DNA of 64,000 bases from contig NZ_CP107945.1 of NCBI RefSeq assembly GCF_036057275.1, positions 2,542,001 to 2,606,000 on the forward strand. Direction: 5' to 3'. Within the stretch, counting starts at the first letter, position 1. The number at the start of each line of letters is the position of its first letter. Origin of the DNA: Streptomyces sp. NBC_00390. Lineage in GTDB: Bacteria > Actinomycetota > Actinomycetes > Streptomycetales > Streptomycetaceae. The notes under the pieces are model-generated. The model saw only the letters and a list, made by a program, of their open reading frames with translations, did not search any database and was not told the DNA's origin. Shown piece by piece: positions 9,182 through 17,151 of the stretch. The position numbers were made by a program, and so were the translations under genes.

Positions 9182-9409
9182 TCAGTCGCCTTCGGGGAAA
9201 CGGCCCTCATCGAGGTCGTTCATCAACCGGTCCAGACGCCTTGCCGCGTCCGGGAGATCGTGCTTCGCCGCTGCCGTGACGACCAGCAGCTTCCGGGACA
9301 GCGCCATCCTTACGCCCTCCGGGACTTGCAGTTCGCGCACTCTTGTGTGCGCCTCTTTCAATCGGGCCGCGACTGCCTCGTAGAGCTCGAGTTGGCTGTC
9401 ACGGTCCAT
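9182..9409 (-). CDS. Conserved small protein of unknown function
   Basis: A 75-aa, mostly helical protein starting MDRDSQLELYEAVAARLKEA at ATG 9409 and ending in the acidic tail DLDEGRFPEGD. It lies between hupS and leuD on the same strand as both. No enzyme motif is visible. The regular pattern of charged and hydrophobic residues suggests a two- or three-helix bundle. Confidence 0.75.
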   Translation of the reverse strand: MDRDSQLELYEAVAARLKEAHTRVRELQVPEGVRMALSRKLLVVTAAAKHDLPDAARRLDRLMNDLDEGRFPEGD

Positions 9410-9513
9410 GCACCGATTGTGCCATCTGGGGCGAGTTGTCGCCCGGCCGGACCTCAACAACCGACTGCGCCCCCCACCGGGCGGTGGGGGGCGCAGTTCG
9501 GGAAAAGCGCTGC

Positions 9514-10107
9514 TCAGGCCTGAATCGTGCTCGGCTTGAAGGCCGGCCGGCCGGCCTCGTAAGCGGCGATGTCCGCTTCGTTCTGAAGGGTGAGGCTGAT
9601 GTCGTCGAGACCGTTCAGCAGTCGCCAGCGGGCGTTCTCGTCGAGTTCGAAGTCGGCGGTGATGCCCGGGGCGAGAACCTGACGCGTCTCGAGGTCGACC
9701 GTGATCTCCACGGTCGGGTCGGCCTCGGTCAGCTCCCACAGGGCGTCGACGATCTTCTGCTCCAACACCACCGTCAGCAGCCCGTTCTTGAGCGAGTTAC
9801 CGCGGAAGATGTCGGCGAACCGGGAGGAGATGACGGTCTTGAAACCGTAGTTCTGCAGCGCCCACACGGCGTGTTCGCGCGAGGAACCGGTGCCGAAGTC
9901 GGGTCCGGCGATCAGCACCGTGGCACCCTGCCGCTCGGGGCGGTTGAGCACGAACTCGGAGTCCTTGCGCCAGGCCTCGAAGAGTCCGTCCTCGAAGCCG
10001 TCCCGGGTGACCTTCTTCAGCCAGTGCGCCGGGATGATCTGGTCGGTGTCGACATTGCTGCGACGCAGCGGGACGGCCCGGCCGGTGTGCGTGGTGAAGG
10101 CTTCCAT
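9514..10107 (-). CDS. leuD: 3-isopropylmalate dehydratase small subunit
   Basis: LeuD forms the swivelling aconitase domain that, with LeuC, isomerises 2-isopropylmalate to 3-isopropylmalate in leucine synthesis. The 197-aa protein has the family motifs [14 protein letters not shown] (about residues 18-31) and [13 protein letters not shown] (about 69-81). ATG 10107 has AAGGATG nearby. It lies 137 bp after leuC; the gap holds the structured element at 10158-10240. Confidence 0.97.
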   Translation of the reverse strand: MEAFTTHTGRAVPLRRSNVDTDQIIPAHWLKKVTRDGFEDGLFEAWRKDSEFVLNRPERQGATVLIAGPDFGTGSSREHAVWALQNYGFKTVISSRFADIFRGNSLKNGLLTVVLEQKIVDALWELTEADPTVEITVDLETRQVLAPGITADFELDENARWRLLNGLDDISLTLQNEADIAAYEAGRPAFKPSTIQA

Positions 10108-10157
10108 TGTTCATCCTTCGTTGCCTGTGGAGTAGTACGGTGCTGCCCTGCCTTCGG

Positions 10158-10240
10158 GCAGCGGTCAGGGCTTGGCCGTCATGAGGCCCTCCCGGGCCAA
10201 GTGAGAAGCCACGCCGTTCTTACGGGGTGGAGGAGTCACG
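10158..10240 (-). other. leuC-leuD intercistronic element, copy 1
   Basis: An 83-bp stretch sharing three blocks in the same order with the gap upstream of pruA (57422-57494): a 28-bp block at 10158-10185 with two mismatches, GTGAGAAGC at 10201-10209, and AGTCACG at 10234-10240 (given as the plus strand). In transcript sense the element comes directly after leuC and about 50 nt before the leuD start. Next to it, at about 10139-10159, is a hairpin with arms GCTGCCC and GGGCAGC. Confidence 0.6.
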
Positions 10241-10244
10241 GTGT

Positions 10245-11669
10245 TCAGACTCCGGCTGAGGCCGGGATGTCGGACAGGTCGGCGGGCGAGGCCAGGTGGC
10301 CGAGCACCGCGGTGGCGGCGGCGACCTGTGGCGAGACCAGATGGGTACGGCCGCCCTTGCCCTGCCTGCCTTCGAAGTTGCGGTTGGAGGTGGAGGCGGA
10401 ACGCTCGCCGGGCGCCAGCTGGTCGGGGTTCATGCCCAGACACATCGAGCAGCCCGCGTGCCGCCATTCGGCGCCGGCGTCCTTGAAGACCTTGTCCAGG
10501 CCCTCCTCCACCGCCTGCAGCGCGACCCGCACCGAGCCGGGGACGACCAGCATCCGTACGCCGTCGGCGACTTTGCGGCCCTGCAGGATCGAGGCGGCGT
10601 TGCGCAGGTCCTCGATGCGGCCGTTGGTGCACGAGCCTACGAAGACGGTGTCGACCCTGATGTCACGCAGAGCCTGCCCGGCGGTCAACCCCATGTATTC
10701 CAGGGCCTTTTCGGCAGCCAGGCGCTCCGAAGCGTCCTCGTACGAAGCCGGGTCGGGGACATGCGCCGACAGGGGCGCGCCCTGACCGGGATTGGTGCCC
10801 CAGGTGACGAACGGGGAGAGTTCGGCGGCGTCGATGAACACCTCGGCGTCGAAGACCGCGTCGTCATCGGTGCGCAGCGTCTTCCAGTACTCGACGGCGG
10901 CGTCCCAGTCGTCGCCCTCGGGCGCGTGGTCGCGGCCCTTCAGATAGTCGAACGTGGTCTGGTCCGGAGCGATCATGCCCGCCCGGGCGCCTGCCTCGAT
11001 CGACATGTTGCAGATGGTCATCCGGGCTTCCATCGACAGTTTCTCGATGGCGGAGCCGCGGTACTCCAGGACATAGCCCTGGCCGCCGCCGGTGCCGATC
11101 CTGGCGATGATGGCCAGGATCAGGTCCTTGGCGGTGACGCCGTCGGGCAGTTCGCCCTCGACCGTGATGGCCATGGTCTTGGGGCGGGCCAGCGGCAGCG
11201 TCTGGGTGGCCAGCACATGCTCGACCTGGGAGGTGCCGATGCCGAATGCCAGGGCGCCGAACGCACCGTGGGTGGAGGTGTGGGAGTCACCGCAGACCAC
11301 GGTGGTGCCGGGCTGGGTCAGGCCCAGCTGCGGGCCCACCACGTGGACGACTCCCTGCTCGACGTCACCCAGCGGGTGCAGCCGGACACCGAACTCGGCG
11401 CAGTTCTTACGCAGCGTCTCCAGCTGGGCTCGCGAGACCGGGTCGGCGATCGGCTTGTCGATGTCCAGGGTGGGGGTGTTGTGGTCCTCGGTCGCGATGG
11501 TGAGGTCGAGACGACGCACCTGGCGGCCGCCCAGCCGAAGCCCGTCGAAAGCCTGGGGGCTGGTCACCTCGTGCAGCAGATGCAGATCGATGAAGAGGAG
11601 GTCGGGCTCGCCCTCGGCGCGCCGGACGACATGGTCGTCCCAGACCTTCTCCGCGAGTGTCCTACCCAT
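10245..11669 (-). CDS. leuC: 3-isopropylmalate dehydratase large subunit
   Basis: LeuC is the [4Fe-4S] catalytic subunit of isopropylmalate isomerase. The 474-aa protein carries the three cluster cysteines in FVGSCTNGR (C about 346) and CSMCLG (about 406 and 409), plus [16 protein letters not shown] 11669 is preceded by GGAGGG. It is transcribed divergently from ndgR, and the palindrome at 11782-11800 lies in the shared promoter region. NdgR is a known regulator of leuCD in S. coelicolor. Confidence 0.97.
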   Translation of the reverse strand: MGRTLAEKVWDDHVVRRAEGEPDLLFIDLHLLHEVTSPQAFDGLRLGGRQVRRLDLTIATEDHNTPTLDIDKPIADPVSRAQLETLRKNCAEFGVRLHPLGDVEQGVVHVVGPQLGLTQPGTTVVCGDSHTSTHGAFGALAFGIGTSQVEHVLATQTLPLARPKTMAITVEGELPDGVTAKDLILAIIARIGTGGGQGYVLEYRGSAIEKLSMEARMTICNMSIEAGARAGMIAPDQTTFDYLKGRDHAPEGDDWDAAVEYWKTLRTDDDAVFDAEVFIDAAELSPFVTWGTNPGQGAPLSAHVPDPASYEDASERLAAEKALEYMGLTAGQALRDIRVDTVFVGSCTNGRIEDLRNAASILQGRKVADGVRMLVVPGSVRVALQAVEEGLDKVFKDAGAEWRHAGCSMCLGMNPDQLAPGERSASTSNRNFEGRQGKGGRTHLVSPQVAAATAVLGHLASPADLSDIPASAGV

Positions 11670-11781
11670 CGATTTCCCTCCGGCCGACTGTGCCGCCGAC
11701 ACAACTAGAGATCTTGTGCAGAGCCCGTTGGTCCGCGGGCCGCAACTACAGCGTCGCAAGTTCCCCGGAAATTTGAACTTG

Positions 11782-11800
11782 CGTTTCACAGTGTGAGACG
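11782..11800. promoter_or_regulatory. Candidate NdgR operator between leuC and ndgR
   Basis: The 19-bp sequence CGTTTCACAGTGTGAGACG is a nearly perfect inverted repeat (only one mirrored pair and the centre deviate). It ends 13 bp before the ndgR start and about 110 bp before leuC, as expected for an IclR-family autoregulatory site. Confidence 0.65.
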
Positions 11801-11813
11801 TGAATATCGTTGC

Positions 11814-12530
11814 ATGGACAACTCTAGCGGCGTCGGCGTTCTCGACAAGGCAGCTCTGGTTCTGAGCGCTCTGGAGTCCGGTCCGGCCACCCTCGCCGGG
11901 CTGGTCGCGGCGACAGGGCTCGCACGACCCACGGCCCATCGGCTGGCCGTGGCACTGGAACACCACCGGATGGTGGCGAGGGACATGCAGGGCCGGTTCA
12001 TCCTCGGCCCGCGGCTGGCGGAGCTCGCCGCCGCGGCGGGCGAGGACCGGCTGCTGGCCACGGCCGGGCCCGTACTCACCCACCTGCGCGATGTCACCGG
12101 CGAGAGCGCGCAGCTCTACCGACGGCAGGGCGACATGCGCATCTGCGTGGCTGCGGCCGAGCGGCTGTCCGGACTGCGGGACACCGTGCCGGTCGGCTCG
12201 ACACTCACGATGAAGGCGGGCTCGTCGGCCCAGATCCTGATGGCCTGGGAGGAGCCGGAGCGTCTGCACCGCGGACTGCAGGGTGCCCGCTTCACGGCCA
12301 CGGCGCTCTCGGGCGTACGGCGCCGGGGCTGGGCCCAGTCGATCGGCGAGCGCGAGCCGGGCGTGGCCTCGGTCTCCGCACCGGTACGCGGCCCGTCCAA
12401 CCGCGTGGTCGCCGCCGTCTCGGTCTCCGGACCGATCGAGCGCCTGACCCGCCACCCGGGCCGGATGCACGCCCAGGCGGTCATCGACGCGGCGGCACGA
12501 CTGAGCGAGGCCCTGCGCCGCTCAGGCTGA
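11814..12530 (+). CDS. ndgR: IclR-family regulator NdgR
   Basis: A 238-aa regulator with an N-terminal winged helix (residues about 8-60, including [20 protein letters not shown]) and a C-terminal IclR effector domain (about 75-235). NdgR is known in Streptomyces to control leucine, methionine and other amino-acid genes and N-acetylglucosamine-dependent growth. ATG 11814 starts the conserved [13 protein letters not shown] sequence; an in-frame ATG further upstream lacks support. Its position beside leuCD is conserved in actinobacteria. Confidence 0.95.
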   Translation: MDNSSGVGVLDKAALVLSALESGPATLAGLVAATGLARPTAHRLAVALEHHRMVARDMQGRFILGPRLAELAAAAGEDRLLATAGPVLTHLRDVTGESAQLYRRQGDMRICVAAAERLSGLRDTVPVGSTLTMKAGSSAQILMAWEEPERLHRGLQGARFTATALSGVRRRGWAQSIGEREPGVASVSAPVRGPSNRVVAAVSVSGPIERLTRHPGRMHAQAVIDAAARLSEALRRSG

Positions 12531-12543
12531 GCCCCCCTTCGTC

Positions 12544-12589
12544 CACGTCCGGCCGGCCCCTTCAACGCCGCAGGGGCCGGCCGGACGTG
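12544..12589 (+). terminator. ndgR terminator
   Basis: A perfect 17-bp stem (CACGTCCGGCCGGCCCC at 12544-12560, complement at 12573-12589) with a 12-nt loop, 13 bp after the ndgR stop. Confidence 0.85.
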
Positions 12590-12745
12590 TTTGTGCCACC
12601 ACGGGGCGCCCGCGACAGATCCGTCTTCCGGCACGGTCGGCCGCACGTGGCGGGTGCAGCATGGAAGTACCGACGGATCCACGCACCGGCCGGTACGCCC
12701 GGCCGGGCCGGCAGGACCCGAGGCGACGACGAAGGTGTGAGAGCG

Positions 12746-12994
12746 ATGACCGAGTACATGGACGTGCACCACGGGATGAAGGGCATCACCGACGACCAGT
12801 TGCGCGAGGCACACCGGGCCGACCTGGCGATCGAGGGCGAAGAGGGTGTGCACTTCAAGAAGGCCTGGGCCGACCCGGCGTCGGGCACGGTCTACTGCCT
12901 GTCCGAAGGCCCGTCGGCGGAGGCCGTGCAGCGCATACACGAGCGCACCGGCCACCCCGCGGACGAGATACACCCTGTCCCGCTCAGCGTGTGA
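12746..12994 (+). CDS. DUF4242 (SCO4226-like, nickel-binding family) small protein
   Basis: An 82-aa protein beginning MTEYMDVHHGMKGITDDQL. It has the ferredoxin-like alpha/beta pattern and the conserved VHFKKAWADPASGTVYCLSEGPS core of DUF4242. A family member, SCO4226 of S. coelicolor, was shown to bind nickel through histidines; the HH pair at residues 8-9 fits. The function is otherwise unknown. It starts at ATG 12746, with only a weak purine-rich site (GTGAGAG) upstream, and converges on the DUF4188 gene. Confidence 0.8.
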   Translation: MTEYMDVHHGMKGITDDQLREAHRADLAIEGEEGVHFKKAWADPASGTVYCLSEGPSAEAVQRIHERTGHPADEIHPVPLSV

Positions 12995-13009
12995 CCCGGC
13001 GAACCTCTG

Positions 13010-13498
13010 TCAGGCCGCCGGCTTCAGCCGGTCGGCGGCCCGGTCGCCGCGGCGGCCGACGGGAACGACGCCGGTCGCCGCGCCCAGACCGAATGCGGGC
13101 ATGTTCACATAGACGGACTCGTAGGAACCGGCCGGGACGACATACGTCTCGTGCCAGAAACCCACCTTGCCCTTGCCCTCACGCATCCGGCGGTTGAAGG
13201 CGGCCCAGGCGGGACGGTGCTCCTTGTCCGGCTGGGAGGCGTAGGCGAGGAGCTTCTGGGTCGACTCCCAGTACTGGACGACGTAGATCAGCCGGGGTCC
13301 GCCCAACAGCAGCTGGTACCCCAGCAGTCCGCTGTCCTTCTCCTTCGACAGTTCCCTCAGCATGCGCGGCATGGCGGTGAAGGTCGGCCACCAACTCCGC
13401 ACCGAGCGGAAGCTGTTGATGCGCATCCCGATGAGGAAGACAGTCACTCCGTCCTGTGACTCGGCGGTCATGCGCCCCGGGATCGGCTGGTTGCTCAT
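13010..13498 (-). CDS. DUF4188 domain protein, monooxygenase-like
   Basis: A 162-aa protein that matches DUF4188: GVTVFLIGMRINSFRSVRSW near the N terminus, then LGYQLLLGGPRLIYVVQYWES and GFWHETYVVPAG. This is a dimeric alpha/beta-barrel (ABM-like) family; activity is uncharacterised. It is divergent from a MerR regulator with repeated operator-like sequences in the 101-bp gap, so it is probably the MerR target. Confidence 0.85.
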   Translation of the reverse strand: MSNQPIPGRMTAESQDGVTVFLIGMRINSFRSVRSWWPTFTAMPRMLRELSKEKDSGLLGYQLLLGGPRLIYVVQYWESTQKLLAYASQPDKEHRPAWAAFNRRMREGKGKVGFWHETYVVPAGSYESVYVNMPAFGLGAATGVVPVGRRGDRAADRLKPAA

Positions 13499-13522
13499 CG
13501 CGGTTCCCCCTTGCGAGGAAGA

Positions 13523-13559
13523 TTGGATAGTGGAGCTATCTATCTACACTTGGATAGTG
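13523..13559. promoter_or_regulatory. Repeated operator between DUF4188 gene and merR gene
   Basis: TTGGATAGTG occurs twice, at 13523-13532 and 13550-13559. Between them GATAG-TGGAG-CTATC (13526-13540) and CTATC-N8-GATAG (13540-13557) form overlapping inverted repeats. The site is AT-rich against its surroundings and fits a MerR autoregulated divergent promoter. Confidence 0.65.
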
Positions 13560-13599
13560 CCACTCTCTAAAAATTTTGGCAAGCGAAGGATGCTCGACG

Positions 13600-14238
13600 A
13601 TGCGACTGGCAGAGCTCAGCGAACGCAGTGGCGTACCCACCGCCACGATCAAGTACTACCTGCGTGAGCGGCTGCTGCCACCCGGGCACCGGGTCAGCGC
13701 CACCCAGGCCGAGTACGACGACGGCCATCTGCGCCGCCTCCGTCTGGTCCGGGCCCTGATCCAGGTCGGACGGGTACCGGTGGCCACCGCCCGCGAGGTG
13801 CTCGCCGCCGTCGACGACGACTCGCTCGACCACCACATGCGCCTCGGCGCAGCCGTGTGGGCCATTGCGCACGGCCCGGATCCGGACGAGCAGGATCCGG
13901 CCACCAAGGCCGCCCTGCGGACCGCCGACGCCCTGCTGGAGCGGCTCGGCTGGAGCTTCGGCCACGAGGTGGGGTACGAGTCACCGTCGTACCGGATGCT
14001 GGTCGAGGCGATCGCCTCGATGGACCGGCTCGGCTACCCCTGCGATGTGGCCGAGTTGCTGCCGTACGCCCGCTCCGCCTCTGAACTGGCCGTCGCAGAC
14101 CTGGACTTGATCGAACGGTACGAGCGGGAGGAGGAACAGCTGGAGGCGGCGGTGGCGTTCACCGTGCTGTACGAGCCGGTACTGCTGAGCCTGCGCAGAC
14201 TGGCGCAGGCGGAGGAGTCACGCCGGCGCTACACATGA
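13600..14238 (+). CDS. MerR-family transcriptional regulator
   Basis: A 212-aa regulator with the MerR helix-turn-helix at residues 1-70 (MRLAELSERSGVPTATIKYY, then RLLPPGHR) and a C-terminal helical domain of about 140 aa, longer than metal-sensing MerR proteins and without a cysteine pair for metals, so it probably senses an organic ligand. ATG 13600 has GAAGGA 10 nt upstream. It is divergent from the DUF4188 gene. Confidence 0.88.
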   Translation: MRLAELSERSGVPTATIKYYLRERLLPPGHRVSATQAEYDDGHLRRLRLVRALIQVGRVPVATAREVLAAVDDDSLDHHMRLGAAVWAIAHGPDPDEQDPATKAALRTADALLERLGWSFGHEVGYESPSYRMLVEAIASMDRLGYPCDVAELLPYARSASELAVADLDLIERYEREEEQLEAAVAFTVLYEPVLLSLRRLAQAEESRRRYT

Positions 14239-14272
14239 GGAAAGCCCCTCCCCGACAGGGGAGGGGCTTTCC
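14239..14272. terminator. Bidirectional terminator between merR gene and tRNA cluster
   Basis: A perfect 15-bp stem, GGAAAGCCCCTCCCC with its complement and a GACA loop, starts one base after the MerR stop. It ends both the MerR transcript and the tRNA transcript from the other strand. Confidence 0.92.
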
Positions 14273-14278
14273 TTCGAG

Positions 14279-14351
14279 TACCCCCGACCGGATTCGAACC
14301 GGCGCTACCGCCTTGAGAGGGCGGCGTGCTAGGCCGCTACACAACGGGGGC
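14279..14351 (-). tRNA. tRNA-Glu (CTC)
   Basis: A complete 73-nt cloverleaf: 5' acceptor GCCCCCG, anticodon loop CTCTCAA in a CCGCC/GGCGG stem, and T loop TTCGAAT. The first acceptor pair is a G-U wobble. CCA is not encoded. It reads GAG codons. It is the last member, in transcription order, of a five-tRNA cluster. Confidence 0.95.
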
Positions 14352-14369
14352 AAGATCTGCTTCGATCTG

Positions 14370-14441
14370 CTGGGCTACCAGGACTCGAACCTAGAACAAA
14401 TGAACCAGAATCATCCGTGTTGCCAATTACACCATAGCCCA
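14370..14441 (-). tRNA. tRNA-Gln (CTG)
   Basis: A 72-nt cloverleaf with acceptor TGGGCTA/TAGCCCA, discriminator G, and anticodon loop TTCTGGT, reading CAG. CCA is not encoded. Actinobacteria normally charge tRNA-Gln through GltX and the GatCAB amidotransferase. Confidence 0.93.
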
Positions 14442-14457
14442 TGGTGGTTTAGACCAG

Positions 14458-14530
14458 TACCCCCGACCGGATTCGAACCGGCGCTACCGCCTTGAGAGGG
14501 CGGCGTGCTAGGCCGCTACACAACGGGGGC
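14458..14530 (-). tRNA. tRNA-Glu (CTC), identical copy
   Basis: The 73-nt sequence is identical to the tRNA at 14279-14351, a recent duplication or a copy kept identical by conversion. Confidence 0.95.
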
Positions 14531-14592
14531 CCTAGCGATCCTGCATCGTGATCAGTCGGGTGCGACCCAGGTGATCACGCGGGAAGGATCTG

Positions 14593-14665
14593 TACCCCCG
14601 ACCGGATTCGAACCGGCGCTACTGCCTTGAGAGGGCAGCGTGCTAGGCCGCTACACAACGGGGGC
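14593..14665 (-). tRNA. tRNA-Glu (CTC), variant copy
   Basis: It differs from the other two Glu copies by a compensated base pair in the anticodon stem (C-G changed to T-A). The rest of the cloverleaf and the CTC anticodon are the same. Confidence 0.95.
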
Positions 14666-14686
14666 TTTGCAGATGAGCTCTGCGAG

Positions 14687-14758
14687 CTGGCCTACCAGGA
14701 CTCGAACCTAGACTAACTGAACCAGAATCAGTCGTGCTGCCAATTACACCATAGGCCA
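14687..14758 (-). tRNA. tRNA-Gln (CTG), second copy
   Basis: A 72-nt cloverleaf with acceptor TGGCCTA/TAGGCCA and anticodon loop TTCTGGT in an ACTGA/TCAGT stem. It is a diverged paralogue of the tRNA at 14370-14441 and the first tRNA of the cluster. Confidence 0.93.
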
Positions 14759-14769
14759 TCAAAAATCAA

Positions 14770-14783
14770 CCCCCCTGCGGGGG
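14770..14783. terminator. Short hairpin downstream of the HAD gene
   Basis: CCCCC-TGC-GGGGG lies between the HAD gene stop and the first tRNA. It could end the HAD transcript; no T run follows, so this is tentative. Confidence 0.45.
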
Positions 14784-14846
14784 TCTCATTCTGTTGTGCG
14801 CTTCCCGGCCTGCCTTTCGGCCCGCTCGGGCGGCGCAGGAAGAACA

Positions 14847-15566
14847 TTACCCGAAGGTGGACGGCGCTCCAAAACGGGTATCCGCCCGCAGCACCCCGGG
14901 AAGCTCGTCGAGACCGGTGATCCTGGTCAGCTCGGGGCGCCCGCCGAGGCCGGCACGGTCCAGCCAGATACCGACGAGCCCCGCGGCCACGGCCCCGCCG
15001 GCGTCGATGTCGGGTTGGTCCCCCACGTAGGCGACCTCCTGCGGAGCCAGGTCGAGGGCCTCGCAGGCGGCGTGGAAGGCCGCAGGATCGGGCTTGGAGA
15101 CGCCCAGTTCGACGGCGCAGACGACGGCCTCGAAACGGTCGCGCACGCCCAGGACGCGCAGCTTGCGGTCCTGGTTGTGGATGCTCGAGTTCGACAGGAC
15201 ACCGTGACGATAGTCATGGGCGAGCATGTCAAGGACGGGCAGGGCGTCCGGGAAGAGCACCCAGGCGGCTTCGTAGTGCACGACATGGCGGCCGAACCAG
15301 GCGTCGGCCTCGTCGTCGGACAGCTCCCTGCCGAGGAAACTGCGCACCCGGTCGCGGCGCTGCCCCTGGAAGTCGGTCTCTCCGGCGGCGAACCGGGCCC
15401 AGTGGTGATCCGTGAGCTCCCGCCAACGGCCAAGGGCCTGCCCGACGGACACGTATCCGTCGGGCAGGCCCTCGTTGCTCAGATGCTGCTGCATCCCCGC
15501 GTGATCGGCACCGGTGTAGTCGAAGATCGTGTCGTCGATGTCCCAGAGGACGGCGCGGATGGGCAT
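14847..15566 (-). CDS. HAD-superfamily hydrolase (phosphatase)
   Basis: A 239-aa protein with the four HAD motifs: DIDDT (D9 nucleophile), LSNSS, the K of SKPDP, and GDQPDID. The cap after residue 15 is helical (C1 type), as in phosphoglycolate phosphatases and haloacid dehalogenases. The substrate cannot be read from sequence. It starts at ATG 15566, just downstream of a short duplicate of its own 5' end (15613-15666). Confidence 0.9.
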   Translation of the reverse strand: MPIRAVLWDIDDTIFDYTGADHAGMQQHLSNEGLPDGYVSVGQALGRWRELTDHHWARFAAGETDFQGQRRDRVRSFLGRELSDDEADAWFGRHVVHYEAAWVLFPDALPVLDMLAHDYRHGVLSNSSIHNQDRKLRVLGVRDRFEAVVCAVELGVSKPDPAAFHAACEALDLAPQEVAYVGDQPDIDAGGAVAAGLVGIWLDRAGLGGRPELTRITGLDELPGVLRADTRFGAPSTFG

Positions 15567-15612
15567 GATCCGACGGTACCCCGCACACCGCCCCCTGCCG
15601 GGGGTTCGGGGG

Positions 15613-15666
15613 TCATCCCCCGGACAACGCAGCGTCGATGTCCCAGAGGACCGCGCGGATCGGCAT
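15613..15666 (-). pseudogene. Truncated duplicate of the HAD gene start
   Basis: This 17-codon frame begins MPIRAVLWDID, the same first 11 residues as the neighbouring HAD protein, then diverges and stops. DNA identity spans about 33 bp (15633-15666 against 15534-15567). It is best explained as the leftover of a tandem HAD gene duplication that lost everything after the first motif. Confidence 0.7.
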
Positions 15667-15675
15667 GCACCGGGA

Positions 15676-17151
15676 CTACGCGGCCAGCTTCGCCAGCGCC
15701 GCGTCGATGCGGGACAGCGTGCGCTCCTTGCCCAGGATCTGCAGGGACTCGAAGAGTGGCAGGCCCACCGTACGGCCGGTGACCGCGACGCGGACCGGGG
15801 CCTGGGCCTTGCCGAGCTTGAGGCCGTGGGCCTCGCCGGCGGCGAGGACCGCCTCCTTCAGCGACTCCGGGCTCGTCCAGTCCGCGGCCTCGAGCTTCTC
15901 GCGGGCGGTGCGCAGCAGGGCGTCCGAGCCCTCCTTCATCGCCTTGGTCCAGGACGCCTCATCCTCCACCGGCTCCTTGCGGAACAGGAAGTCGACGTTG
16001 GCCGTGATGTCGGACAGGACCGTCAGACGGGTCTGGGCGTACGGGGCGATGGCCTCCCACGCGGCGCGGTCGAAGTCATCGGGCGCCCAATCGGCGTGCG
16101 GGGCCTGCAGCCAGGGCTCGCACGCCTCGGTGAAGGCCTTCACGTCCAGGCGGCGGATGTGGTCCGCGTTGATCGCCTCGGCCTTCTTCAGGTCGAAGCG
16201 GGCCGGGTTCGCGTTGACGTCCGCGACGTCGAACTTCTCGATCATCTCGGAGATCGAGAAGACGTCCTGATCGGCGGAGAAGGACCAGCCGAGCAGCGAG
16301 AGATAGTTGAGCAGGCCCTCGGGCAGGAAGCCGCGCTCACGGTAGATGTTGAGCGACGCCTGCGGGTCGCGCTTGGAGAGCTTCTTGTTGCCCTCGCCCA
16401 TGACGTACGGCAGGTGGCCGAAGGCCGGGATCTGCTGGGCGACGCCCAGTTCGATCAGCGCCTTGTAGAGGGCGATCTGGCGGGGGGTGGAGGAGAGCAG
16501 GTCCTCGCCGCGCAGGACGTGGGTGATCTCCATCAGGGCGTCGTCGACCGGGTTCACCAGGGTGTACAGCGGGGCGCCGTTGGCGCGGACGATGCCGTAG
16601 TCCGGGACGTTGTCCGGGGTGAAGGTGAGCTCGCCGCGGACCAGGTCCGTGAAGGTGATCGGCTCGTCGGGCATCTTGAAGCGCACGATCGACTCGCGGC
16701 CTTCTGCCTCGTACGCGGCCTTCTGCTCGGCGCTCAGTGTGCGGCACTTTCCGTCGTAGCCGGAGGGCTTGCCGGCGGCGCGGGCGGCGTCGCGGCGGGC
16801 CTCGAGCTCCAGAGGGGTGCAGTAGCAGTGGTACGCGTGACCGGCGGCCTGCAGCTTCTCGGCGACGTCCTTGTAGATGTCCATCCGCTGGGACTGGCGG
16901 TACGGCGCGTGCGGGCCGCCGGCCTCGGGGCCCTCGTCCCAGTCGAGACCCAGCCAGCGCAGCGAGTCGAGCAGCTGGAGGTACGACTCCTCGGAGTCGC
17001 GGGCCGCGTCGGTGTCCTCGATGCGGAAGACCATGGTGCCGCCGCTGTGCCGGGCGTAGGCCCAGTTGAACAGAGCGGTGCGGACCAGGCCCACATGGGG
17101 GTTGCCGGTCGGGGAGGGACAGAAACGTACGCGGACGTTCGCGTTAGCCAC
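15676..17151 (-). CDS. gltX: Glutamyl-tRNA synthetase
   Basis: A class I synthetase of 491 aa with the HIGH-type motif PSPTGNPHVG at residues 12-21 and the KMSKS-type motif KLSKRD near residue 256, followed by an alpha-helical anticodon-binding domain. In actinobacteria GltX is expected to be non-discriminating, also charging tRNA-Gln for later amidation. The tRNA-Glu/Gln cluster lies about 900 bp downstream. Its GTG start overlaps the upstream FAH-family gene by 8 bp, so the two are probably cotranscribed. Confidence 0.97.
   Translation of the reverse strand: MANANVRVRFCPSPTGNPHVGLVRTALFNWAYARHSGGTMVFRIEDTDAARDSEESYLQLLDSLRWLGLDWDEGPEAGGPHAPYRQSQRMDIYKDVAEKLQAAGHAYHCYCTPLELEARRDAARAAGKPSGYDGKCRTLSAEQKAAYEAEGRESIVRFKMPDEPITFTDLVRGELTFTPDNVPDYGIVRANGAPLYTLVNPVDDALMEITHVLRGEDLLSSTPRQIALYKALIELGVAQQIPAFGHLPYVMGEGNKKLSKRDPQASLNIYRERGFLPEGLLNYLSLLGWSFSADQDVFSISEMIEKFDVADVNANPARFDLKKAEAINADHIRRLDVKAFTEACEPWLQAPHADWAPDDFDRAAWEAIAPYAQTRLTVLSDITANVDFLFRKEPVEDEASWTKAMKEGSDALLRTAREKLEAADWTSPESLKEAVLAAGEAHGLKLGKAQAPVRVAVTGRTVGLPLFESLQILGKERTLSRIDAALAKLAA

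Noticed and set aside
10245..12470. 741-codon frame extending leuC upstream through ndgR
   Set aside because: LeuC homologues start at the ATG 11669 with a good ribosome binding site; the extra part is antisense to ndgR.
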